From Perca fluviatilis (lineage: Eukaryota; Chordata; Actinopteri; Perciformes; Percidae): 64,000 nt of DNA. Location: the NCBI RefSeq assembly GCF_010015445.1, contig NC_053126.1, forward strand, positions 4,832,749 through 4,896,748, read 5' to 3'. Positions within the stretch are counted from its first letter, which is position 1, and each line of letters opens with the position of its first letter. Under the pieces are notes generated by a model. The model saw nothing but the letters and a program-made list of their open reading frames with translations, searched no databases and was not told where the DNA came from. Positions 46,201 to 57,566 of this stretch are shown here, one piece after another. Position numbers and translations under genes: made by a program.

Positions 46201-48487
46201 TGTTATTCATACCTGGGGTGGTGGTGTGACTGGGAGGAGTTGAGAAGGCAGGAGGAGGGGAAGGAGAGTCCTCTGTACAGCTGTTCAACAACTGGAGGAA
46301 CTCCAGGGCACTGGAAAACTCCCTGAAAGAGAGAAAGAGCAGAAGAAAAGAACAGATCCAGGGTAAATCACTCATTCACATCACACTGTCAAAAACATTG
46401 CTGGTAGCCCTGCCTTACCCAGAGGCGTTCTTGCGTTTGCCAGCTTCAGAGTCGCTCTGTGGCTGGATGAGGGTGTGAACGGCTCTCTCCAAAAGCTTCC
46501 TGCAGAAACAGCGGTGCAGCTGGGCAATGGGGTCAGCTGGGGGAAACGGAGAGGGACAGTTAAATCACAGCACAAAGCATCTTTAATTGACATAGTTTTT
46601 CTTTAATACCAAATAAACAGTACATATTTGCATTCATACTGTAGATACGGAAAAGACAAATTCTATGCCAAACAATCAATTCACACATTCAGTAAATAGC
46701 TATTAAACATTTACAAGTTAATCCGGTTTTTTAAACCTACATTGTGTAATTTTTTTTATTTGATTCTTAGCAAAAACTCCTTTGTTCTTTCACAGATATG
46801 TGCTCATTCATGTGTAATTACTTCCACCAACTAATAAAGTATTCTCGTAAGCGTAGAATCTGACATTCAGAATCATTCAGAATACATACGAGCGACTCGC
46901 TCGAATGACGGCCGCCATGTAGCACCTCCATCTTTAAAATCCATTAGCCAAAGAGGGACATACCTCCGCATTTTGCCCTCTTACACCTATTGGCACCGTG
47001 ACGAATGCCAGGGGGAGATTACTCGCCAGGGAAGCGAAAAAGAGAATTAAAACGACAACGCGACAGGCAAAGCAACAAGACAAAAGTTAATATTGGAGTG
47101 GCTAGAACAGCTGCGTGCAAACAATGGAGAGAGCTAATTTTGGGTTCGGCCACCGTAGGAGGAAGGGCCAGAAAGTAATATTCAGTTGGTTGTGATATAC
47201 AATTTCACTGCTAGATGGGAGAAATTCTTACACAATGTAGCTTTAAGCATCTGAAATGCCCAGAACCACTAAAGAATGTCAATATTCATTCGAGGTATAT
47301 AAAGCTCAACTTGCAATTAAAGAGTTTAATTTAAACATGTTATATTTCCTTTTATAAAAAGGTCATCAAGCAATATGATTGGGAGTTTTTCTTTTTTGTC
47401 ACTGAAGGTGTAAAATTGTCTTTTTTTATTTATTTTTCCAATTATTTCAAAACTGTTGATGAAGTGTTGTGATTGTTTTGGAGTTAAAATGAGAAAGAAA
47501 AGATGACATAAAGAAAGAGAGTGAAAGAACAAAAAAAGGAAGGAAGACATAAAAGAGTCAAATAGAGAATGGGCCAACTCCTGTATGTAGGTCATACCTG
47601 GGTCTCTCTGAGAAGTGTACACCCCATCGCTGCTCTCTGACTTCAACGACCAATCGCAACTCAGGAAGAACTGCCTACCCAATGGGGTGAAGAGCCAGCG
47701 CAGGCAGTCGGGGATCGGCTTGGTCTCCGATTGGTTGGCCACGCTCTCTGCACAACTCAACAGATAACCCTGGGAGATAAGACACAGAAGAAAAGATGCT
47801 GATGATGGAACGAAAACTCATCCAAAGCAAATCAGACATTAAAATAATATTGACATAAACAGGACAACGTAAGAGACTTACAGGCAGACAGGAGAGGTGG
47901 TGGCCTAGCAGAATGCGCAGGGCTGTTGCTGCGGTGACGTAGATCTGGGTGAGCTGGGCAGGGGCCATCTTGCTTCGGGCGCTCTCGCTGAGGTTGACAG
48001 CGCTCAGAGACACAGACAACGCCCACAGGCTGCTGCGCTGAGGCAGCTTTTCTACAGACACAAAGAGAAACTGTATCACAGTGTTCAAATCTTCAAAGCA
48101 TGTCAAAGTGAAAGTACCGTTTCATTTTGATTTGTTGTGATTATTGTAATATGGTTGTGGAGTCAATTATTTAACCCTTGTGCACCTGTCCTGCCTGTCT
48201 ATGTAAAGCATTAGCCCACTTTGTTCTTAACGCTCACCTGTGAGATGCAGCTGGCTCAGCCGGTGGTAAACCAGCGCAGCGTCCTTCGCACTAGTCCTAG
48301 CCTCCTCCCCCTCATGCTTTCCCCCAACCTGACGAACCAGCCAACCCAGAGGAGTTGGACGATGCAAGACGTAGCGAATCAGATTCCAGGACAGAGAGCA
48401 GACCAGTTCCAGACTGGTTGAGGGAAGAGCTCTGGTCAAGACGGACAGGCAGGTTTCTAAACTGGCCATTGCTGCCGTGTAATCTCC
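40244..48487 (-). CDS. srebf2: srebf2 C-terminal regulatory-domain exons
   Basis: Ten exons from [14 protein letters not shown] to GGTTIAAS form the cytosolic regulatory domain that binds SCAP. Conserved blocks include [75 protein letters not shown] and [13 protein letters not shown]. All phases agree, with no frameshift or internal stop. The stop codon is at 40246-40244. Confidence 0.95.
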
Positions 48488-51400
48488 CTGCAGGCGAGAG
48501 GAGACAGGAAAAATAGCAAGCTAATCAGTATTCAGAAGACCGATAGGAAGGGGTGGGGGGGGGTGCAATGAAGGTCATTAGTTCTGAACACAATTTGAAC
48601 TAACGCTAAAAATAACCCCAGGCAGGCTAAAATTAGACATCAAAAACTGTGAGAATCAAAGTAAATTGGGCGAACTGTGAGCACTGAGCACGTGCAAAAA
48701 TGGAGAAAAGAATAAGCAGATCCAAAAGTCAGACTGTCACTTGAAATGTGAGTAGTGTGCTCATTTGTTTTGCTATATTTGGAAATGCTAGCCTTACTCT
48801 TTCTTGAGAACTTTCCTGGGCACAGAATAAATATTATGCAATGGAAAATACATATCAATTTGGACTGCAATTAACAAACATTTTCAGTACTGATTAATCT
48901 GCCAATTTTCTAGATGGGGAGATTAATTGTTTGGTCTATGAAATGTCAGAAAATATTGCAAATATCGCAAAGTGATGTCTTTAAATGTCTTTTTTTTGTC
49001 CCAAGCCCAAAGATATTCAGTTTAATATAATATAAAAAAGGAAGCGGGAAATCTCTATATTTGAGAGACTGAAAACAGCATTTTCTGCCATTTTTGCATG
49101 AAAAATTACTTCAACGATTAGTCTATCAAATAATTGGCAATTATATTTCTGTTGTTTTCTTGGCTTGTTTAAAGGTCCCATGACATGCTGCTTTTTGGAT
49201 GCTTTTATATAGGACTTAGTGGTCCCCTAATACTGTATCTGAAATCTCTTTTATATAGACCTTAGTGATCCCCTAATACTGTATCTGAAGTCTCTTTTAT
49301 ATAGACCTTAGTGGTCCCCTAATACTGTATCTGAAGTCTCTTTTATATAGACCTTAGTGGTCCCCTAATACTGTATCTGAAGTCTCTTTTATATAGACCT
49401 TAGTGGTCCCCTAATACTGTATCTGAAGTCTCTTTTATATAGACCTTAGTGGTCCCCTAATACTGTATCTGAAGTCTCTTTTATATAGGCCTTAGTGGTC
49501 CCCTAATACTGTATCTGAAGTCTCTTTTATATAGACCTTAGTGGTCCCCTAATACTGTATCTGAAGTCTCTTTTATATAGGCCTTAGTGGTCCCCTAATA
49601 CTGTATCTGAAGTCTCTTTCATATAGACCTTAGTGGTCCCCTAATACTGTATCTGAAGTCTCTTTTATATAGGCCTTAGTGGTCCCCTAATACTGTATCT
49701 GAAGTCTCTTTTATATAGACCTTAGTGGTCCCCTAATACTGTATCTGAAGTCTCTTTTATATAGACCTTAGTGGTCCCCTAATACTGTATCTGAAGTCTC
49801 TTTTATATAGACCTTAGTGGTCCCCTAATACTGTATCTGAAGTCTCTTTTATATAGACCTTAGTGGTCCCCTAATACTGTATCTGAAGTCTCAAAAAATC
49901 CCAAAATTCAGCCTTGGTGCAGAATTACAGCCACTAGAGCCAGTCCCACAATGAGCTTTCCTTAGGATGTGCCATTTCTGTGTCTCTAGCTATTGAGGAG
50001 GAGAGAGGGGGGGGCAAGGTGACCTTGCTCCTTATGACCTCATAAGGAGAAGATTCCAGATCGGCCCATCTGAGCTTTCATTTTCTCAAAAGGCAGAGCA
50101 GGATACCCAGGGCTCGGTTTACACCTATCACCATTTCTAGCCACTGGGGGAGCATAGGCAGGCTGGGGGAACTCATATTAATGTTAAAAAACCTCATAAA
50201 GTGACACTTTCATGCCATGGGACCTTTAAGACTTCCTTCCCATCCCAGGACGGATCTGTATTCACCCTTTTGAGATGCAGGTCGGCTTGTTTGCGATGCC
50301 TCCAGAAGGACACCGATTTTGGCGAGTGAAGGGGTGTGACAGGCTCCCACAGGTAGAGCACCCTGACACAGCCCCACACCGCTCCCACACCGCTCAGCAC
50401 CCACACCATCACCCACGGCAACAGCCACCGCAGCCAGGATGCTGGAGGGTGAGAAGAGAAGAAAACGTGCGGCGAGGTCATTACACATTTTAAAATACTT
50501 TACTGTGCCACTATCAGCTTGTGTCATGAACCCCGATCAACAGAGGAGTCAGCCCTGCTCACCAAAGTCCTGCGCGTGAGTTGGGAACCAGACGAGCGTT
50601 CTACTTGGCCCGTGGCCCACAGCGAGACCAGGGCTCGCTGAGGCCTCAGAGCCCAACAAAGATGGCAGAGGGTTTAGGGACAGGCAGAAGAAAGTCAGGG
50701 CGCAGAGAAGCAGTCGAGAACCATCCATCACTCCAACCGAGGAGGGAGAATCTGGCTCACTCTTCATCTGCGAGACGGTGAAAGAGAACAGGTTCATAAT
50801 AATGAATAATTATACTTCATTCACAATCCTTGTCAGATATTAAACTTACATCATCATTTAAGTCCATTTGAATTTGAATCTTAATTTGAGAAACAGAGAG
50901 AGCTCCAGAAAGAATCTGCCGCAGACCTGTTACCCAATGTTAACGCAGTGTGATTTTTTTTTTTTTCAGTCGGGAGCTCATTTTTTTCGATTATTCAGAC
51001 ACCACACGAACGCAACACAAATGCCCTATCTCGCAATGTCAATGAAAGAGATTAATCATTTGTGTATCTGCCCCGTGATTCGGATCCGCTCCAAAAGGTT
51101 ATGGGTTCTTCCTTGGCTCATGCTACACCCTTGTTTCATGACAGTCTGGGCAGGTAGTTTTTCTGTAATCCTGCTGACCGACAAACAAACTGAGCCAAAA
51201 ACATGACCTCGTTGGCGGAGGTAAATTTTGTTGTAGATACATCTGTATCCAACATGAATTTAGCAGACTCTACCCTTAGTGATAAAATGTATGTCAGCAC
51301 CTTCTGAGCAATTTTCACAATAAAAAAACACTATGTCACTAGTAAGGCTACTATCGATTAAATTAACTACTGCTAGTACTACTACTTATTCTGGCTATCA

Positions 51401-54400
51401 CCAGACCAAGCAACATTAGTCTGGGGGAGTCTGCTCTGTATTTTCTACTGCACAAGAGGCATGATCAACAGGCATAGTTCAATGACTCTGTACGCAATTG
51501 GATAGTCCTTCAACCAATCAGACCAACGATCTGGGTGACGTAGCAGCGACAGCGGCATCAACGGGTTGCTGCGCTTCGGTGGCCGTCACGTTGAATGTAA
51601 ACAAAAAGCTGCATGGTCTCTATCGTCATCGTGTTAAACCCGCCAATAGCGCGCCAGGTGGATGAGCCAGTGTGTGATTGGTTTCCAGCCTGAGCTGCAG
51701 GGCGAAATCAAATCGCTGGCGGATCGGTCTGGGTTTACCCGGTCTACCTACTACTACTACTATTACTACTACTACTACTACTATTACTACTCTAAAAACG
51801 AAGGTGTGTTACCTGATCGTGATCCATCAAGGGGCTGCCTGGCTCGGAGTCCACACAGTAAGGAGAGAACTGCTGAGGGGAACCAGAACCAGAGTCCGAG
51901 GCTGGAGGTGACATCATCACTATTTCCTCTTTAAGCTCCACGTCTTCAGACAGAATCACTGTCTCTGAGATAGAGAGAGAGAAACTCAATGAAAGTTGCT
52001 ACAGATCACACTCTGCTTATAACTAATTTAGTAATGCATTTAGTAACACTTACTGTTCTTCTGGTTGCCCATCTTAAGGGCCATGTTTTCCTGCCGTAGT
52101 TTGTGGTTGACCTGTTGCAGGTACTTGATGTAGTCAATGGCCTTCCTCAGCACTCCTGACTTGTGTATCTGGGGAAAAAAAGACATGAGGAAGGACATGT
52201 GAGGATTCCACTTTTTAACAAGCTCCAATTTAAACACTGAAACAATTCCCATTAAAATGGTCTTTACTGTCCCCGTTTTAAAGTCACTAACCTTGGCGTC
52301 ATTGCCCATGACGAGGTCTCTGAGCTCCACGATCTTGTCGTTGATGGAGGACCGATACCTCTTCTCAATGATGTTGTGAGTCGTCCTCCTCTCGCCCTCC
52401 TTCACCACTCCCCCCGGGCCTACCATTCCTCCCATCATCTGGCCTTGCTCCATGCTTGATCTGGCTCCGTTTGAGCAGTGAGAGGAGCCCGGCTGTAGCT
52501 GCTTGATTGGCAGCTTGTCTCCTCCTCCCATCATAACAGGGACGGTGGTCAGGATGTTGCCGCTCATCAGCGTCTGGGGGACAATTAGTAGATTTAATTA
52601 GTTTTCAGCACAGGGCCAAACTTGTGACCATTGGTGACAACCAAATAGTAATGTAAAATATTGAATGCTAGCTGCATACCGGGACTTGCAGAGCTGTGTT
52701 CTGGATGGGCGTAGTCAAGGTGGTGATCCCTGCGGGGCTCTGCATGGTAGACAGGACTTGCGTGCCGTCTGGTTTGAGCGTTGTAAGAACCAGTGAATCT
52801 GTCTTCAGAATCTGAGGCTGCTGGACCAGAACCTGATAGAGAGAAGAGGTCAATGTGAGGCTTTTGGGTTTGCTTACAAGCAGTTTAAAAAGATCAAAAC
52901 ATTGGTACTCAGATCAGGCCTCAACTCATCTTTGCATCTACGCCAAACATTGTGAAACAAAAGAATTTGTGTATGATCTTTTCCAGTAATTAGGGCTTAA
53001 GGTTTGTTGAAATATTGATCTTTCATTACCTGATATCAGCTACTACCATTTTGACTCATTTTCTAACAGTAAAAACAGTGATTGCCTCTTCCAACCCTGC
53101 TAACAACAGTGAGGTTTACTCACAGGCACTTGCTGCATCTGTTGTTGCATAGTGTGGACTGTGGTGGGCGCTGAGAGAGTCTGGATGGTCTGACAGGTTG
53201 GGGTCAGAACACGCTGGTGCTGTATGGTCATTGGTTGGAGCTGTGGTGACGTCATAATGCTCTGCATCTGCGGTTGGAGGACTGGGAGACAAGATGATAC
53301 ATGATTTGTCGGTCATATTCAAAATACACTGCAGATCCTTAAAGTAAACCATATTATTGCAGCAGCATGTAACCTAAAAGAACATACTGTAGGATAACTT
53401 TAATCTGTATTCACCCTAACATCGACCACTGTGTAAAAACTACTTCATACAGAACACTCTCCTATTCCTCTCTTCACTCACCTTGGAAGCCAGGAGCGTG
53501 GCTCTGGTGGCAGATGACAGGGCTCTGGATGAAACGCGACTGTCCGCCGTTGGAGGCAATCATCACAGTTTGGGCCGCCTGGGTTTGGATGGGCAGGGCT
53601 GCCTGGCTGTGGGTCTGAACCAGGGTGTGGACCGGGAAGCTCTGGGTCTGCATGGGGATCCCCTGGGCGTGCATCTGCATTTAAGTAAAACAAACTCAGG
53701 TTTTATCTCAACATGCGTTCCCCCAGCCCAAGAGATTATTAAAGTTTGATGCAACATAAAGACAGTTCATCTGTCTTTTTTAATGCACCGTATTGGGACA
53801 AAGGTATATTTCCCTCAAGGCAATAAACTATATCCGTCAGGCTGACTTACAGTTTGCTGAGACGTGCATTGCTGTTTGTAGGGATGCTGAGCTGGATATT
53901 ATATTTCACTGTCTGTGAGTACTCTGAATTTTTTCTCCTGTCAGCAAAAGCTTTTTTATTATGGATGGCACAATAACACAAAATGAATCCACACCGTCTC
54001 CACAACTGACAATGAAATCACAGCTGGAGAGGCAGGCGCCTTGAAAACAGCCCGACACAAAACTACAGCACTCATCCGTCACTGCAGCACAAAGCTCTTT
54101 CAGACCCGCACAGAGATCCAAAACTTAAACAGCGAAACCTTGGATACAGAGTTTTTCTTGGCTCAAAATAAGACAGAGGTGGTACCACCCTGATAAAGTG
54201 TACCGTACCTTCAACTGGCTCACGCAAACACTTTTTACAAGCAACGTATTTCAGGAGATTATTTAGGTAAAATCTCATTACTTTTTAAACTGCCTGTAAT
54301 AATCAGATGGCTGCAGTGTTTCCCCCGCCCTCCCAATTCTCCTCCTTGCGAACTACGAGCCATATCTGTAAAGCTGGGGAAAAAAATTACACTGATGGGG

Positions 54401-56657
54401 TGTTATGTTCATTTAGGAAACCTCTTTCAGAAATTGTGACGTGCTTGGATGCAAAAGAAACAATATTCACCTGTTTGAACAGCCATGAAATATCAGGATT
54501 CCGGCTGAAAAAATCCTGCTGTAGGGAAACAAGACTAGGTTGAAACCTAGTATATGGCTGGACCGTGTTTGGTCAATGTGTGGCCAAATTGTTACATAAA
54601 TAGTCATTTTCTATAATCTAATCATTTTCTAAAATCTATAATAAATCCCTGGATAGTAAACGTTTATCTGTAATTTTCTGTAGTGGTCCCAGTAATATTT
54701 GTTCCTAAAGTTTACTGAAGAATATGATATTACTTTGTTAAGCTATTTTTTAGACTGAGATATGACAAATTGATCTCCTGGCAAAATATTATTTACACAA
54801 AAAGGTAGATCTCCTCCTGTTTTTTAAGCATTTAAAAATAATTTAATCCCCCCTCTCACACACTTTTACAAGACACTTTTATAAAACAGCCCTATCCTTC
54901 TTTTTAATAATTATTTTTTGATTATTTTCCTCCCTAATTTTTATCAGAATTTGTGGCAGTCATGATGTATTGTAATAAACTAATAGCATGTTCTACATAT
55001 GTCTATTTGAGCTTTTGTATTCAGAAAAGTGGTCAAAAAAGTTAATTAAATATAAAAAATAAAAAATGTTAAACTACATTAAATCCTTACATTTCATTGG
55101 TGTGAACAGGCACACACTGGTGCTTTAGTTGCAGTACAAGAATGCTTTCAGGAACACACGGGCAGGCGCATAGGGCAGCGTTCATAAAGGCTGACTGCTG
55201 TTTGCAAAGGCCAGCTGGCAATAAACTATATTAAAATCAAACGGCAGGTAAAAGGAGACTAATGACCTCATCTGCGTTCTGACGTTACCAGTGGAAACAC
55301 TGTGGTGCTCCCGCTTTGCTGTGGTCCCCCCAAAAACAGACAGCTCTTTTAGGTCCTCTTTGGAGGTTTTAGCAGCGCCTTTCCCGGTGCACTGTGCTGG
55401 TTACGATGCCGGCGTTATACCAAAATTGCAGTTACAAATGACAGAAATCAACGCTTGTGTTTCCCATGAAGACACCCACCAGAGTTTTGTCTAGAAATGG
55501 TCCAATAGGGTTTTTTTCTTCCCGATACCTGAACTTGCGTATCGGCCGATACAGAGTACTGATCCGATACCAGTGTGTTATATATTTTACTATGATTTAA
55601 CAGCTGTATGCTACTATCCCTGTATGGATGTGATATGATTTTTCTAGATTTGTTGTACGGCCTGGCTCAGGTTAAACTTTTTGTGAAACATGAACAAAAA
55701 GAAACAAAGAATGCGTAGAATTTTCTTTTACTATCCAGTTTGACAGCGAGTCCTAACGGAAAAAAGAACATAAATAAACTACTTTAAAGTAGATTTTCTT
55801 CGGGGCTAAATTAAGCGGTATCGGATCGGTGCATAAACTCCAGTACTTTCTGATACCGATACCAGGATTTTAGGCAGTATCGGAGGCTTTTCCGAAAATG
55901 GTATCGGAACATCTCTAGTTTCGTAGAGAGCTAGAGGAGGCGCTAAATTTGACAGAGGCGGCCACATAGTTATTCTAAATGCAGGAAAAATCCTGCATAT
56001 AGCTTTCAATACACATAACAGTGTATTAACTGATGAGTAAAAAGTGAGTTATTATCGGTCCCAAACGGAATCTGCAATTTTTTTTGGGACCGTTTTCAGC
56101 AGTGATCCAGAATGAAAATGTGCTGAATTTAGCGGTCTGTTTTTCTGCTTGGGGTAGAGAAGGGTTAACATTCTGAGTTTTATTTTGTTTTATGTTTAAA
56201 ATCTGGATTCCGTGTGGCCCTGGTGGTTACCCACGTCAAACCGAGGATCGGAGTGTGAAAGTGGTGATAGTTCGTACCTGGATGGTGGACTGGGCTGTCT
56301 GTTGGGGCTGAGGCTGGATGGGCTGGACCACCTGAGGCCGGGGCTGGAGGAGCGGAGGGCTGCGGGTCACCTGCTGCTGCACTGGCAGGACAGTCGTGGG
56401 GGAGGGGGTCTGTGCAGGAGTGAGGGGAGGGGTGAGGGGCAGAGACTGGGGAGACAGTGTCTGGGAGGGGGCGAGGAGAACGGTGGGGCTCTGGTAGACG
56501 ACAGGGGCTGGTGTCTTGGGAGTTTGGGGAGTTTGAGGGGTTTGAACGGCAGGTTGGGGAGCGGTGCTGGCGCCGCCACTCTGTACAGAGCCCGCTGTGG
56601 TCATCTGATCTTCAAACAAGTCTGGGAAGTCCTGGTTGCTGACAAACTGCAGCATCT
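40244..56657 (-). CDS. srebf2: Sterol regulatory element-binding protein 2 (5' partial)
   Basis: Nineteen coding exons: 56657-56278, 53674-53482, 53281-53124, 52832-52680, 52573-52292, 52168-52054, 51964-51813, 50767-50563, 50441-50266, 48487-48238, 48051-47882, 47769-47598, 46536-46419, 46322-46213, 45250-45118, 44825-44654, 43399-43223, 41877-41766, 40461-40244. They join in frame for about 1,148 residues; the start exon (about 30 residues in relatives) was not found up to 64000. ER-membrane bHLH-zip factor released by two proteases when sterols are low, then driving cholesterol synthesis and LDL receptor genes. SREBF2 rather than SREBF1: [18 protein letters not shown], the [10 protein letters not shown] block, the C-terminus GGTTIAAS, and intronic mir-33. 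The first in-window exon starts with two bases completing Glu. Confidence 0.97.
40812..41420. mobile_element. hAT-like MITE with perfect 8-bp duplication
   Basis: GTAGCACC at 40804-40811 and 41421-41428; ends TAGGGATCGACTCATATGG and CGGCCGGTCTATCACTA. Lies in the last srebf2 intron. Confidence 0.88.
43459..43758. mobile_element. hAT-like repeat, GGGCTGC-AACGATTAG type
   Basis: Starts AGGGCTGCTAACGATTAG and ends CTATTAACTTTGCAGCTCT. Lies between the srebf2 exon at 43223-43399 and mir-33. Confidence 0.7.
43990..44057 (-). ncRNA. mir33: microRNA mir-33 precursor in a srebf2 intron
   Basis: The minus strand carries the 21-nt miR-33 5p sequence (44052-44032, seed TGCATTG) with no mismatch to the vertebrate miR-33a I know. 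The 3p arm is at 44013-43992 (starts CAATGTGTCCGCAG). They fold as a 68-nt hairpin with a loop around 44014-44031. It lies between the exons at 44825-44654 and 43399-43223, the conserved host-intron position in SREBF2. It is co-transcribed with srebf2 and in vertebrates lowers ABCA1-type efflux and fatty-acid oxidation genes. The human 3p star strand differs at a few bases. Confidence 0.98.
46735..47242 (+). mobile_element. TTAA-type MITE family 4, copy 2 (uninterrupted)
   Basis: Ends ACCTACATTGTGTAA and TTACACAATGTAGCT, perfect TTAA at 46731-46734 and 47243-47246. Inverted relative to 20742-21605. In the srebf2 intron between the exons at 47598-47769 and 46419-46536. Confidence 0.88.
48865..49165. 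mobile_element. hAT-like repeat remnant
   Basis: GGACTGCAATTAACAAAC start, GATTAATTGTTTGGTCTATG core and AGTCTATCAAATAATTGGCA end match the repeat class also at 43459-43758. Confidence 0.55.
49173..50225 (+). mobile_element. TTAA-type MITE family 1, copy 4 (about 15 minisatellite units)
   Basis: Perfect TTAA at 49169-49172 and 50226-50229. The 46-bp array runs from 49206 to about 49892. A deletion in its 3' half removes the segment that is open in the other copies. It ends 40 bp from the srebf2 exon 50441-50266, that is, just inside that exon's splice donor. Confidence 0.9.
50266..50767 (-). CDS. srebf2: srebf2 membrane-hairpin exons with S1P and S2P sites
   Basis: Exon 50767-50563 encodes [24 protein letters not shown] in two parts: the pre-membrane DGSR (human DRSR) and TM1 with the Asn-Pro helix break used for S2P cleavage. 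The lumenal loop then contains SRTLVWF (Arg codon 50602-50600), where human has RSVL, the S1P site. Exon 50441-50266 gives TM2 ([14 protein letters not shown] onward) and the conserved [12 protein letters not shown]. Site assignment is by alignment to the known human protein from memory. Confidence 0.9.
51402..51660. repeat. Teleost dispersed repeat, class uncertain
   Basis: CCAGACCAAGCAACATTAG, AACCAATCAGACCAACGATC and CAATAGCGCGCCAGG segments resemble a dispersed GC-rich fish repeat. A similar CCAATCAC-type segment occurs at about 57790-58070. Assignment is tentative. Confidence 0.4.
51748..51790. repeat. (ACT)n trinucleotide microsatellite
   Basis: About 43 bp of TAC/ACT units, 23 bp from the srebf2 exon 51964-51813 on its donor side. 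Confidence 0.9.
51813..56657 (-). CDS. srebf2: srebf2 activation region, Gln/Pro-rich region and bHLH-zip exons
   Basis: Exon 56657-56278 encodes [16 protein letters not shown] followed by a TP/Gln/Pro-rich stretch. The next three exons are Gln-rich, ending with [12 protein letters not shown]. Exon 52573-52292 carries the basic region ([18 protein letters not shown]) with the SREBP hallmark Tyr in KRYR, which lets the family bind sterol elements as well as E-boxes. Exon 52168-52054 gives helix 2 and zipper ([16 protein letters not shown]). Exon 51964-51813 holds [10 protein letters not shown], at the position of the Fbw7 phosphodegron of mammalian SREBPs, and [10 protein letters not shown]. 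Confidence 0.95.
53675..56277. other. Large srebf2 intron
   Basis: Between the first two in-window exons. Apart from the hAT-like MITE at 55492-55917, nothing coding or structured was recognised. Confidence 0.6.
55492..55917. mobile_element. hAT-like MITE, TAGAAATGGTCC type
   Basis: Ends TAGAAATGGTCCAATAGGG and GGTATCGGAACATCTCTA; octamers GTTTTGTC (55484-55491) and GTTTCGTA (55918-55925) match at six of eight positions. Confidence 0.75.
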
Positions 56658-56858
56658 CTGAGGAGATGGAGACACAGAATGGACATTACATCAATAGTTG
56701 GATTTGATTAAGAAATCAAAAATGTTAAAAAATATCAAAATATGTTGGGGGGACAGCTCTGACATTCATTCAATGATACAAAACATGAAAATAGACTTAA
56801 TACAGCGTGTGTGGTATATGTCAACACCTTAACAATTCTACAATTACAAATGGTTTAA

Positions 56859-57566
56859 AGGTCCCATGGCATGAAAATTTCACTTTATGAGGTTTTTTAA
56901 CATTAATATGAGTTCCCCCAGCCTGCCTATGGTCCCCCAGTGGCTAGAAATGGTGATAGGTGTAAACCGAGCCCTGGGTATCCTGCTCTGCCTTTGAGAA
57001 AATGAAAGCTCAGATGGGCCAATCAGGAATCTTCTCCTTATGAGGTCATAAGGAGCAAGGTTACCTCCCCTTTCTCTGCTTTGCCTGCCCAGAGAATTTG
57101 GCCCACCCATGAGAAAGAGAGAGACATCATGGCTTTCAAACGAGCAAAGTGGCAGTTGGTCAAGGCCACACCCCCACCCTCCACCTTGCCCCCCCCTCTC
57201 CTCCTCAATAGCTACAGACACAGAAATGGCACATCCTAAGGAAAGCTCATTGTGGGACTGGCTCTAGTGGCTGTAATTCTGCACCAAGGCTGAATTTCTG
57301 GGAAAGAGACTTCAGATACAGTATTAGGGGACCACTAAGGTCTATATAAAAGAGACTTCAGATACAGTATTAGGGGACCACTAAGGCCTATATAAAAGAG
57401 ACTTCAGATACAGTATTAGGGGACCACTAAGGTCTATATAAAAGAGACTTCAGATACAGTATTAGGGGACCACTACGGTCTATATAAAAGAGACTTCAGA
57501 TACAGTATTAGGGGGACCACTAAGGCCTATATAAAAGCATCCAAAGAGCACCATGTCATGGGACCT
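56859..57566 (-). mobile_element. TTAA-type MITE family 1, copy 5 (about 5 minisatellite units)
   Basis: Perfect TTAA at 56855-56858 and 57567-57570; opposite orientation to the other four copies. The array occupies about 57305-57530. Lies in srebf2 intron 1. Confidence 0.9.

Noticed and set aside
40244..56657. Assignment as srebf1
   Set aside because: The mir-33 type, [11 protein letters not shown] block, [10 protein letters not shown] block and IAAS C-terminus fit SREBP-2. In human, SREBF1 is near MPRIP rather than NOL12/TRIOBP.
56212..56661. 149-codon plus-strand frame
   Set aside because: It is the antisense of the srebf2 activation-domain exon; the minus-strand frame carries MLQFVSN and splices correctly.
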